Assembly (NCBI GenBank): GCA_947480465.1
Contig: CANKCT010000055.1
Span: 1-6,088, forward strand
Reading direction: 5' to 3'
DNA: 6,088 nucleotides
Source: Actinomycetota bacterium
GTDB lineage: Bacteria > Actinomycetota > Actinomycetes > Nanopelagicales > Nanopelagicaceae
Shown here: one piece after another, positions 1-6,088 of the stretch
Numbering within the stretch: position 1 is the stretch's first letter
Layout: every line of letters starts with the position of its first letter
Translations under genes and position numbers: made by a program
Notes under the pieces: model-generated
Told to the model about the DNA's origin: nothing
Databases searched by the model: none
What the model saw: only the letters and a program-made list of their open reading frames with translations

Positions 1-876
1 ATCAACGCTTGCACCTAATGCGTAACGCTCCTTGAATTGATAAATATCGGATAAATCTTTTGGTGCTTTAGGAATTGAGAGATCAACTTGAGGAAGTGGT
101 GCATCACGGGCAACTTGGACTAATTTAGGGGCGATTTTCAAATAATCCGCACCAGCAATGATTTTCTTAGCTAACGCCGGTGGCAAGGAATCATCTGCGG
201 AGTGCGCAGCTTCTAATGCTTGTTCGACTGTTGCGAAGTTGTTAGCTATCACCGCAGCACCCTTTTCGCCTATCCCTTTGACGCCTGGCAGCCCATCAGA
301 TGGATCGCCACGAAACATTGCAAAGAGATCATAACGGTCGCCCGGAATTGCGTATTTGTTAGCAACATATTTAATGTCTACCAAATCGTGTTGGGATATT
401 CCCTTGGCAAGATAGACAATTTTGATATCTCGTTTGTCATCGACCATCTGGAATAGGTCTCGATCTCCTGTAACGATTCGTATCGGGCCTTTTTCTTTTT
501 CTGCATACGTGGCCATGACATCGTCAGCTTCATAGTCATCCACGCCCACAACGGGTATACCAAATAGATCCAATAAATCTAAAAGAATAGGAATTTGCGG
601 GGTTAAAGTTTCGGGCTCTTCTTCCTCATCACTTTCTTCCTCAAGACGATTAGCTTTATATGCAGGGAAAATATCGACTCTCCAACTAGGACGCCAATCA
701 CCATCGAGACAAGCTACTAATCGATTTGGTTTATAGACATTCATTAGTCTGGCAGTCATGTCAATGTATCCACGGATAGCGTTTACTGATGTTCCATCCG
801 GTGCGACTAATGTGTCAGGCATTCCGTAATAAGCCCGGTACCAAAGGGAAGCGCTATCTAAGAGCATTAATGTCAT
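1..876 (-). CDS. Stand-alone 5'-3' exonuclease (Pol I N-terminal/FEN-like), 3' end beyond window
   Basis: This structure-specific 5' nuclease resembles the N-terminal domain of DNA polymerase I; the family removes RNA primers and 5' flaps in replication and repair. I read 292 residues from the ATG at 876 to the left edge, with no stop. The family's acidic metal ligands are present: Asp7 (LLDSASLWYRAYY), Asp58 (CLDGD), Glu116/Asp118/Asp119 (YEADD), Asp138/Asp140 (TGDRDLFQMV), and Asp191/Asp194 in the helix-3-turn-helix DNA-binding region (RGDPSDGLPGVKGIGEKGA, about 189-207). YKANR at 73-77 precedes the helical-arch region. The start overlaps the helY stop as ATGA, with GGGGGA three bases upstream, so translation is probably coupled. 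Stand-alone actinobacterial versions, such as the mycobacterial gene near helY, end soon after this region, so most of the protein is visible. A longer fusion to a polymerase domain is unlikely but cannot be excluded. An acidic run lies at 79-89. Confidence 0.93.
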   Translation of the reverse strand, partial: MTLMLLDSASLWYRAYYGMPDTLVAPDGTSVNAIRGYIDMTARLMNVYKPNRLVACLDGDWRPSWRVDIFPAYKANRLEEESDEEEEPETLTPQIPILLDLLDLFGIPVVGVDDYEADDVMATYAEKEKGPIRIVTGDRDLFQMVDDKRDIKIVYLAKGISQHDLVDIKYVANKYAIPGDRYDLFAMFRGDPSDGLPGVKGIGEKGAAVIANNFATVEQALEAAHSADDSLPPALAKKIIAGADYLKIAPKLVQVARDAPLPQVDLSIPKAPKDLSDIYQFKERYALGASVD

Positions 877-3257
877 ATTTCCCCCATGAGATATGAGACC
901 ACACCTCTATCGATACGTTTGACCGCTTCCCTGCAGTTGGGACGTAATTTTTCGCTTGCGCCAGCGATTTGATTCAGCAGATCAACTAACTGCTTAGTTG
1001 AACGAACAAAATCACCAACCGACATGTCACTGCCTTTAAGCACGCTTTGCAGTGAACCGCCACTCGCCCATTTATAGGCTATCCAGCAGAACCCAGCATC
1101 AGGTTCACGCTGAGTCTTAACCCCGTACTGAACCTCTATCTCCTCCAACTGAGCCCAAATTGAGATGACTTCGGTGAGAGCTGAACTCACTTTAGCGCTT
1201 GGCATCTTTGGCGCAAATTTTTCTACTGAACGAGACTCAAAAATCATGCAGGATACAATCGAAAGTAGTTCGATTGAATTGAGGTCATCAAAGAGTCCAC
1301 AACGAATCGATTCTGTCAGCAACAAATCCGACTCCGTATATATTTTCGTTAAGATTTTACCTTGGGCAGTTGGTTTCTCACCCTCGATGTATTGGAGATG
1401 ATTGAGCACCTGACAGATTTGGTCGAACGTTTTGGCGATGACATTAGTGCGACTCTCTACCCGTGTACGTAAACCTTCGTTCTCGCGATTAAGTCTTCCT
1501 GCCCTTTCGGCAAATCGAGCATGTTCTTCGCGGTCATTACAACTATGACAACTGTGATTACGAAGTGATTTGCGTAAATCGCCCAAATCGCTTTCGAGTC
1601 GAGAGCGCTGACGATTATCGAAAGTCTTTTTGTGATCGCGTTTACTCAACAAAACTTCTACTTCTTTGATCTCTCGTCTAATGCTTGCATAATCTAAAAA
1701 ATCACCCAGGTGACAAATCGCATTCGAAAGAATTTCTTCGATAGCCGTCTCGTTCTTGCGAATCTGACGGGAAAGTCCTACAACTGCCCGATCAGCTTGG
1801 AATTGGGCAAACGATGATTCCAATGATCTACGAGCACGCTCTCTACCAAATCTAGCAATTAGGTTGATCGACATATTGTAAGAAGGTGCAAATGATGAAC
1901 GAAGTGGGTACGTTCTTGTCGACGCTAATCCTGCTGCCGCCGCTGAATCCACTGTCGGTGACCATTGAATGACGGCATTACCTTCAATATCAATGCCTCG
2001 TCGACCAGCGCGACCCGTTAACTGCGTGTACTCCCCCGGGGTTATCGGAACATGGGCTTCACCATTGAATTTCACAAGTTTTTCAAGGACCACTGTGCGG
2101 GCGGGCATATTGATTCCTAAAGCCAAAGTTTCTGTAGCAAAAACAGCTTTCACTAAACCTTTTTGAAAAAGATCTTCAACTGCACCTTTGAAACTCGGTA
2201 GCAATCCCGCGTGATGCGCAGCAATCCCGCGTTCAAGTGCGCTCATCCACTCATGGAATCCGAGAACTTCTAAATCTTCTGCTGCGATGTGTGCAGTGTA
2301 TTTAAGTGCCGTCGCTTTGATTTCTGTTCGCTCCTCTGGTGATGTTAAGCGAATACCAGCTGCTAAACACTGTTTGACTGCTGCATCACAGCCAACCCTG
2401 GAAAATATGAACGTTATGGCTGGCAACATGTTTTCGTGGTGAAGTTTTTCAATAATCTCTGATCGAGATAAGCGCTCCTTCGGCTCGTTATAGCGGCCAC
2501 GACGTTGGCGATCCAGAGCGGACTTGCGCATGGCTTCTCGCTCGCGCTGCAAAATCTCTGGATTGATCTGTCCGGGTCTATCAAAGAGATCAAGCATGCG
2601 ATTGCCAATGAGCACATGTTGGTAAAGGGGTATCGGTCTTACTTCGCTCACGATGACAGTCGTATTGCCGCGCACCTCGCCTAACCATTCACCAAACTCT
2701 TCTGCATTTGAAACTGTTGCAGACAAGGAAATAACTTGAACACTTTCCATTAAGTGAATGAGGACTTCTTCCCAAACCGCGCCTCGAAACTTATCAGCTA
2801 GATAATGGACTTCATCCATAACAACGTAGCCAAGATTCGTTAAGGTTGAAGAGCCTGCATACAACATGTTTCGCAGAACTTCTGTTGTCATCACAAGTAT
2901 GTCAGCTTCGCCATTGATGCTGGTATCACCGGTCAGTAATCCGACTTTTTCTTCACCGAACTTGGCTACAAATTCGGAGTATTTCTGATTCGAAAGCGCC
3001 TTGATTGGAGTTGTATAAAAACATTTCTTTCCTTGCCCGAGCGCGTAGAAAGCCGCAAATTCACCAACTACTGTCTTTCCAGCTCCCGTTGGTGCAGCAA
3101 CTAGAACACCATTTCCTTCTTCTACCGCCTGACAGGCCGCTATTTGGAATGCATCGAATTCAAAATCGAAGGTTAGGAGAAATTCTTGGGTCACAGGATG
3201 TGCGGCTCGGCGCTTGGCCGCTGCGAACTTCTCAGCAGGGGTTGTCATCGTATCCAT
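873..3257 (-). CDS. helY: Ski2/Mtr4-like DEAD/DEAH-box helicase HelY
   Basis: Superfamily 2 ATP-dependent helicase of the Ski2-like group; RNA or DNA unwinding is expected, and the physiological substrate is not settled. Of 794 residues, the motor covers about 25-480: Q-like region (FDAFQ, 34-38), Walker A APTGAGKT (55-62), motif Ia TTPIKALSNQK (82-92), TTEVLRN (124-130), Walker B DEVH (148-151), SAT (179-181), IFSR (284-287), Ski2-type HHAGLLP (348-354), TETLALGINMP (375-385) and motif VI QLTGRAGRRG (412-421). Residues about 500-605 are charged, look like a helical hairpin and hold H568/C570/C573/H579. The C-terminal 620-790 fits the DSHCT-type helical domain. It is somewhat shorter than mycobacterial HelY (about 900 residues as I recall). 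The start at 3257 overlaps the kinase gene by 13 bp and has GAGG ten bases upstream. The alternative ATG, codon 4 at 3248, would give a 4-bp ATGA overlap but a weak ribosome site. It lies in the tat operon and overlaps the exonuclease by 4 bp. Confidence 0.95.
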   Translation of the reverse strand: MDTMTTPAEKFAAAKRRAAHPVTQEFLLTFDFEFDAFQIAACQAVEEGNGVLVAAPTGAGKTVVGEFAAFYALGQGKKCFYTTPIKALSNQKYSEFVAKFGEEKVGLLTGDTSINGEADILVMTTEVLRNMLYAGSSTLTNLGYVVMDEVHYLADKFRGAVWEEVLIHLMESVQVISLSATVSNAEEFGEWLGEVRGNTTVIVSEVRPIPLYQHVLIGNRMLDLFDRPGQINPEILQREREAMRKSALDRQRRGRYNEPKERLSRSEIIEKLHHENMLPAITFIFSRVGCDAAVKQCLAAGIRLTSPEERTEIKATALKYTAHIAAEDLEVLGFHEWMSALERGIAAHHAGLLPSFKGAVEDLFQKGLVKAVFATETLALGINMPARTVVLEKLVKFNGEAHVPITPGEYTQLTGRAGRRGIDIEGNAVIQWSPTVDSAAAAGLASTRTYPLRSSFAPSYNMSINLIARFGRERARRSLESSFAQFQADRAVVGLSRQIRKNETAIEEILSNAICHLGDFLDYASIRREIKEVEVLLSKRDHKKTFDNRQRSRLESDLGDLRKSLRNHSCHSCNDREEHARFAERAGRLNRENEGLRTRVESRTNVIAKTFDQICQVLNHLQYIEGEKPTAQGKILTKIYTESDLLLTESIRCGLFDDLNSIELLSIVSCMIFESRSVEKFAPKMPSAKVSSALTEVISIWAQLEEIEVQYGVKTQREPDAGFCWIAYKWASGGSLQSVLKGSDMSVGDFVRSTKQLVDLLNQIAGASEKLRPNCREAVKRIDRGVVSYLMGEI

Positions 3258-4114
3258 GTCGACATGGCCTCAGGAATACAGTTCGCCGAAATAGGAAGTT
3301 CACCAATACGTTCACCATCTGCGTATGCAACGGCATCAGCTCTAATTTCAATACTCTTGCTACGCACGATCTCGACCGCCGGATGGGTCACATGTGTGCC
3401 TTTGAAAACTCGCGGGAACACTTTGAGAAATTCTAATTTAGAAACTGGATGCAATACCATGACATCGAAGTAGCCATCATTTATTTGGGCATCCGGACAC
3501 ACCAACATTCCCCCACCGTAAGATTGGCCATTTGAAACAGCGATAAGCATTGCTTCGGTTGAAATTTTTCTGTCGTCGAGGGTTATTTCGTAATGGCGAG
3601 GTGAGAATCGAGGAAGCTCGATCGCAATTGCACAGTTGTATTTCATTGGCCCTTTAGGCCAGCGCATCGAATTTGCTTTTTCATTCACAATAGAATCAAA
3701 GCCGGTCGAAAGTATCGCCCCAAACCACTCACCATCTGCAAAACCTAAATCAATCTGACTTGGTGGTGTTGAAATAATGCGTTGCAGATAATCATCAAGC
3801 TCTTTTAAGGGCCAACCTAAAGCTCTCACAAAATCATTGCCAGTGCCTGCAGGTATAACCGCTAACGGAATTTTTGCTGGAACGGTTTGTTGTATGACGC
3901 AATGAAATAGACCATCTCCCCCAACAGCGATAACACCTCGAGGCGAACTGTGGTTAGTGATGAAACCTGAGAGTTGATCAAGTAAATCAGTGGCACTCTC
4001 GCCAGAAACTATTTGATAGGGCTCTTGATGCGCATGAAGGAAATTCGCAACGTAGCGACCAACCTCCGCGCCCCGGCCAGAGCCCGAAGTTGGGTTGATT
4101 GCTAAGGCCCACAT
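3245..4114 (-). CDS. Diacylglycerol kinase family lipid kinase
   Basis: Soluble or membrane-associated lipid kinase of the DAGK catalytic family, which transfers ATP phosphate to diacylglycerol (giving phosphatidic acid for phospholipid recycling) or to a related lipid. The substrate cannot be told from sequence. The 289 residues match the usual length. Motifs seen: N-terminal NPTSGSGRG (7-15), nucleotide-binding GGDGL (65-69), PAGTGND (88-94), the ID/LG step at 121-124, GFD (138-140), the CPDAQINDGYFDV region (206-218) and the likely catalytic DGE (266-268). The threonine usual after GGDG is leucine here. No signal peptide or membrane helix is evident. The ATG at 4114 has AAGG seven bases upstream and lies 17 bp after the tatC stop; the stop overlaps the start of helY. 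A kinase between tatC and helY is absent from M. tuberculosis as I recall, but occurs in other actinobacteria. YegS/DgkB-like names would also fit. Confidence 0.92.
   Translation of the reverse strand: MWALAINPTSGSGRGAEVGRYVANFLHAHQEPYQIVSGESATDLLDQLSGFITNHSSPRGVIAVGGDGLFHCVIQQTVPAKIPLAVIPAGTGNDFVRALGWPLKELDDYLQRIISTPPSQIDLGFADGEWFGAILSTGFDSIVNEKANSMRWPKGPMKYNCAIAIELPRFSPRHYEITLDDRKISTEAMLIAVSNGQSYGGGMLVCPDAQINDGYFDVMVLHPVSKLEFLKVFPRVFKGTHVTHPAVEIVRSKSIEIRADAVAYADGERIGELPISANCIPEAMSTWIR
3268..3271 (-). promoter_or_regulatory. Ribosome binding site favouring the upstream helY start
   Basis: GAGG on the minus strand, within the last codons of the kinase gene, is ten bases from the helY ATG at 3257 and nineteen from the alternative ATG at 3248. 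The latter has only a GGA four bases upstream (3253-3255). Spacing therefore favours the upstream start, while the ATGA geometry favours the downstream one. Confidence 0.4.
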
Positions 4115-4121
4115 GAGGCGA

Positions 4122-4125
4122 CCTT
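4122..4125 (-). promoter_or_regulatory. Ribosome binding site of the lipid kinase gene
   Basis: AAGG on the minus strand lies seven bases before the ATG at 4114, inside the 17-bp gap after tatC. It supports that ATG, which places the NPTSGSGRG motif at the usual distance from the N-terminus. Confidence 0.5.
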
Positions 4126-4131
4126 ATCGCG

Positions 4132-4947
4132 CTATTCCTTTATAGGTGTTGGACTTTCAATGGCTGACGGAGCGATTTGCGTTGAGTCCACTTTCCGGTC
4201 GCGACGTTTATCTACCAACATGGCTATTACCCCTGCCATAAAGTAGAGAGCACATAAGGGAAGGGCCAAGAGAAGCATTGTAAATGGATCAGCCGTTGGA
4301 GTGAACGCCGCAGTGAATAGGACAATTGAAAAAATCCAGATTCGCCAAGGTTTGAGAATAGTTTCACCTCGTAAAAATCCGATCAAATTAAAAGTTACAA
4401 GAAAGACTGGGAGTTCAAAAGCTAAACCGAAGATCAGGATTATTCTCATGACGAAGTCAAGGTAATCATCAAACTTTACTAAGTTAGCTAGTGAATTAGG
4501 AGTAAATCCAAAAAGAACTTTAATAGCGATTGGAAGCACCAGGTATCCAAGCGTTGCCCCTGCAGCGAAAAATGGTGTTGCGGAAACTAGGAAGAAAATA
4601 GAATTGCGCTTTTCTTTTCGGTGAAGACCTGGGGCAATAAAGGCCCACAACTGATACAGCCAAAAAGGTGCAGAGAGAATTACACCAGAGAGGAGCGCTA
4701 CTTTGATTTGTAAATTAAGTGGTCCAAGTACGCCACTAATGTATAAAGCCCCGCAGTTTGTTGCACCCGATTCTTGCGCAGCTTTCAGATCACAAACGGG
4801 CAAGGCTAACTGGGTAATGATTTCATTATAGAAAAACCACCCACCTGCAGATGCAAGGACTATTGCTACAGATGCGCGGAAAGCTCGCTTACGAAGCTCT
4901 CTAAGATGATCAAGTAACGGCATCCGTGCGTCTGATTTTGACGCCAT
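4132..4947 (-). CDS. tatC: Sec-independent protein translocase subunit TatC
   Basis: Integral membrane receptor of the twin-arginine translocation pathway, which binds RR signal peptides and recruits TatA to export folded proteins. The 271 residues hold six predicted membrane spans at about 23-43, 73-93, 116-141, 165-190, 200-216 and 222-244. Family hallmarks: the cytoplasmic N-terminal MPLLDHLRELRKR (9-21), whose conserved Glu17 belongs to the signal-peptide site; SAPFWLYQLWAFIAPGL (92-108); the buried Glu178 in GLAFELPV, equivalent to E. coli Glu170; and TPTADPFTMLLLALP (216-230). The first external loop holds Cys52 and Cys65. The polar tail from 246 (DKRRDRK, then Ser/Pro/Ile) is cytoplasmic, as usual in actinobacteria. 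The gene starts 6 bp after the tatA stop, with only a weak AGAAG-type ribosome site inside the end of tatA, so coupling is likely. The tatA stop closely limits any upstream start, and the MASKSDARMPLLDHL N-terminus fits the family. Confidence 0.97.
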   Translation of the reverse strand: MASKSDARMPLLDHLRELRKRAFRASVAIVLASAGGWFFYNEIITQLALPVCDLKAAQESGATNCGALYISGVLGPLNLQIKVALLSGVILSAPFWLYQLWAFIAPGLHRKEKRNSIFFLVSATPFFAAGATLGYLVLPIAIKVLFGFTPNSLANLVKFDDYLDFVMRIILIFGLAFELPVFLVTFNLIGFLRGETILKPWRIWIFSIVLFTAAFTPTADPFTMLLLALPLCALYFMAGVIAMLVDKRRDRKVDSTQIAPSAIESPTPIKE

Positions 4948-4953
4948 AACTAA

Positions 4954-5139
4954 CTACTTCTCTGGAGAAGTATCGCCCTCGGTTTTCTTTTCATCAGTAT
5001 TTAGCTCCTTCATCTCACTCTTGAAAATACGCATAGATCTTCCTAGCGAACGAGCAGAGTCTGGCAAGCGCTTTGCGCCGAAGAGTACAAGAATGACAAT
5101 GAGAAGAATTAATATGTGACTAGGTTCGCGCAGAAACAT
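4954..5139 (-). CDS. tatA: Twin-arginine translocase pore subunit TatA
   Basis: Small membrane protein that oligomerises at TatC to let folded RR-signal proteins cross the membrane. The 61 residues are at the short end of the family. The order is canonical: a short external N-terminus (MFLREPSH), one membrane helix (about 8-20, [12 protein letters not shown]), the FGAKRLPD hinge (20-27), an amphipathic helix [19 protein letters not shown] (28-46) and a charged tail rich in Lys, Glu and Asp. The [16 protein letters not shown] segment is the actinobacterial TatA type and argues for TatA rather than TatB, which usually has a longer tail and a different hinge. The ATG at 5139 is supported by a strong ribosome site, GAGGGAG, eight bases upstream. 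No tatB is in the window; actinobacteria usually encode it elsewhere. The gene is followed after 6 bp by tatC. Confidence 0.96.
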   Translation of the reverse strand: MFLREPSHILILLIVILVLFGAKRLPDSARSLGRSMRIFKSEMKELNTDEKKTEGDTSPEK

Positions 5140-5147
5140 CGGGCAAA

Positions 5148-5154
5148 CTCCCTC
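5148..5154 (-). promoter_or_regulatory. Strong ribosome binding site of tatA
   Basis: GAGGGAG on the minus strand ends eight bases before the tatA ATG at 5139. It is the best Shine-Dalgarno match in the window, fixes the tatA start, and fits the high TatA copy number needed relative to TatC. Confidence 0.75.
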
Positions 5155-5183
5155 TTGTATGAGTAATTACGTGACCAAAGGCT

Positions 5184-5213
5184 ACCTTAATCTGACTACC
5201 CCAGGAAGGTGAA
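5184..5213 (-). promoter_or_regulatory. Possible weak promoter upstream of tatA
   Basis: The -35-like TTCACC matches TTGACA at four of six positions. The -10-like TAAGGT fits only the actinobacterial TAnnnT core. The spacing is 18 bp with no extended -10. Such matches arise easily by chance, so this is only a candidate for separate tat expression. Confidence 0.2.
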
Positions 5214-5214
5214 C

Positions 5215-6088
5215 TTACTCAGCTTTATAACGATTAAGTAGCACTTGGGCTACCTTGGTTATCTCTGCCCTGATTTTCACCGGAGACACTAATTCGGCAT
5301 CCCCCGAACACGACAGCACGGAACGTCGGATCCACTCAGTTGAAAAAGAGCTGGTTTCAACTACTTGGTCAAAGTCGCTCTTTTGAATGGAGAATCTCTC
5401 CATGACGGCCCTGGGTCGCGCATGGGTTCGGACGCTATAAGCAGTTTTCGCATCTGAACCAGCATCGAAACTCTGATTCGTGCTTTCAACATTTTCAGCA
5501 CTTACTGCCGACTGAATACGATCAAGTCTAAAGTTCCTGAGTGCATGAACATTTTGGCAGATAGCACGTAAATATTCACTGCCGTCGAGTACGTATATTT
5601 CTAATGGAAGCACACTACGTTCTGAAACTGTATCCGAATAAGAAGAATGGTAAACCAGAGTCAAACTGCTTTTTGCAGTGACGGCCTTTTGGATCGTGGC
5701 GCGAATACTCCCCGGAGTGCTTGGGACAGCTCTTAACTGTGAACCTAAAGAGCTACGTGCAGAAAGTTTTTGAATCAGGTCGAGTGCCTGGATTTTTAAA
5801 TCCTCCCGATCATCGGGTAGCGATTGAATAATCAAATCAAGGCCCAGCAAGAGGGCAATAGATTCCTCATCGTTGAGCGAACGGGGTCGTGAAAGTGTTT
5901 CAGCGTTATGAATTGTTACAAAACCCGAGTCAAAGGAAAGATCCATAAGTTCTAGAGCTGTGTAACCAGGTAGTCCACACATCCATAGAGTTGTTAAATC
6001 GGCAACAATTTGTGATTGCGTTACATCAAACTCTTTGCACAGAGTTTCAAGTTCTATGCCTTGATGGGTTGTTAAATAGGGAACAAGA
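5215..6088 (-). CDS. pafC: WYL-domain transcriptional regulator PafC, 5' end beyond window
   Basis: PafC works with PafB (separate or fused) as the PafBC activator of the actinobacterial DNA-damage response; the genes were named for their place beside the Pup ligase gene pafA. The frame is open to the right edge from 6087, giving 290 residues. The Met at 5982 is internal, because the preceding in-frame residues VPYLTTHQGIELETLCKEF and VTQSQIVADLTTLWMCGLPG read as the PafC-type winged helix-turn-helix. About 25-40 N-terminal residues are probably missing. A WYL domain spans about visible residues 140-195, with the ligand-type motif EYLRAIC (171-177) and FRLDRI (186-191). The last about 75 residues are the WCX-like C-terminal extension. 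The WYL tryptophan position is Glu (171). It directly precedes tatA, as in mycobacteria. Assignment as PafC rather than PafB rests on WMCGLPGYT and on gene order. If PafB and PafC are fused here, this is the C-terminal half. Confidence 0.9.
   Translation of the reverse strand, partial: LVPYLTTHQGIELETLCKEFDVTQSQIVADLTTLWMCGLPGYTALELMDLSFDSGFVTIHNAETLSRPRSLNDEESIALLLGLDLIIQSLPDDREDLKIQALDLIQKLSARSSLGSQLRAVPSTPGSIRATIQKAVTAKSSLTLVYHSSYSDTVSERSVLPLEIYVLDGSEYLRAICQNVHALRNFRLDRIQSAVSAENVESTNQSFDAGSDAKTAYSVRTHARPRAVMERFSIQKSDFDQVVETSSFSTEWIRRSVLSCSGDAELVSPVKIRAEITKVAQVLLNRYKAE

Larger units (their letters stand above)
5140..5214 (-). other. pafC-tatA intergenic spacer
   Basis: At 75 bp this is the largest gap in the window and the only place with room for an internal promoter upstream of tatA. 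It contains a weak sigma-70-like pair on the minus strand, TTCACC (5208-5213) and TAAGGT (5184-5189), with an 18-bp spacer, and the tatA ribosome site at its end. I see no stem-loop followed by a T-run, so read-through from pafC is plausible. Confidence 0.6.

Noticed and set aside
220..456. Plus-strand open frame of 78 codons
   Set aside because: It lies antisense within the exonuclease gene, whose minus-strand frame has all family motifs; the plus-strand product resembles nothing known.
378..563. Minus-strand open frame of 61 codons
   Set aside because: It is an alternative frame inside the exonuclease gene, which reads through in its own frame with clear motifs (EADD, TGDRD).
1165..1401. 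Plus-strand open frame of 78 codons
   Set aside because: It is antisense to the helY C-terminal domain, with no ribosome site or recognisable product.
1969..2166. Plus-strand open frame of 65 codons
   Set aside because: It is antisense to helY motifs V and VI; a strongly conserved coding region on the other strand explains it.
2414..2617. Minus-strand open frame of 67 codons
   Set aside because: It is out of frame inside helY between the two motor lobes, where the helY frame itself is continuous.
3005..3473. Two overlapping plus-strand open frames (143 and 95 codons)
   Set aside because: Both run antisense across the helY N-terminus and the kinase C-terminus, encode no recognisable motif, and would have to cross a conserved operon junction.
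5163..5170. Perfect 8-bp palindrome GTAATTAC in the pafC-tatA spacer
   Set aside because: It does not extend beyond eight bases, has no second copy nearby and matches no operator I know; chance is enough.
5980..5982. ATG as the start of pafC, giving a 255-residue protein
   Set aside because: The frame stays open to the window edge, and the upstream residues form the conserved winged-helix region ending in WMCGLPGYT, so this Met is internal.
1..6088. Search for a novel system: CRISPR array, tandem repeats, phage or defence genes, riboswitch, mobile element
   Set aside because: Nothing was found. The window is almost fully covered by six recognisable housekeeping genes on one strand, with similar base use throughout and no sign of insertion or transfer.

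Overview
The window carries six genes, all on the minus strand and tightly packed. In transcription order, from the right edge to the left, they are pafC (5' end cut off), tatA, tatC, a diacylglycerol/lipid kinase, a Ski2-like helicase (helY), and a stand-alone 5'-3' exonuclease (3' end cut off). The order paf-tatA-tatC-helY, with a 5'-3' exonuclease next to helY, is the actinobacterial proteasome-accessory/Tat neighbourhood known from Mycobacterium. Base composition looks only moderate by eye (roughly mid-forties % GC) and the spacers are tiny. Together these suggest a low-GC, streamlined actinobacterium, for example a freshwater planktonic lineage. The phylum is well supported by protein motifs and gene order; the lineage is a guess.

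Layout. 5215-6088: WYL-domain regulator PafC. 5140-5214: 75-bp spacer, the only real intergenic gap. 4954-5139: TatA. 4132-4947: TatC, 6 bp after tatA. 3245-4114: lipid kinase, 17 bp after tatC. 873-3257: HelY, overlapping the kinase by 13 bp, or by 4 bp if the second ATG is used. 1-876: exonuclease, overlapping helY by an ATGA. No tRNA, rRNA, CRISPR array, insertion sequence, long repeat or convincing terminator was seen. Apart from the spacer, no stretch lacks a gene.

Working together. PafC normally pairs with PafB as a transcription activator of the DNA-damage response in actinobacteria. TatA and TatC form the core of the twin-arginine export machine; no tatB is in view. The kinase phosphorylates diacylglycerol or a related lipid. 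HelY is an RNA/DNA helicase of the Ski2/Mtr4 type, and the exonuclease is a FEN-like nuclease similar to the Pol I N-terminal domain. Overlaps and short gaps indicate one translationally coupled transcript from tatA to the exonuclease. I see a conserved housekeeping operon, not a new system. The points most worth a second look are a Cys/His cluster at the apparent tip of a helical hairpin in HelY, the helY start choice, a paired-cysteine loop in TatC, and an acidic insert in the exonuclease.
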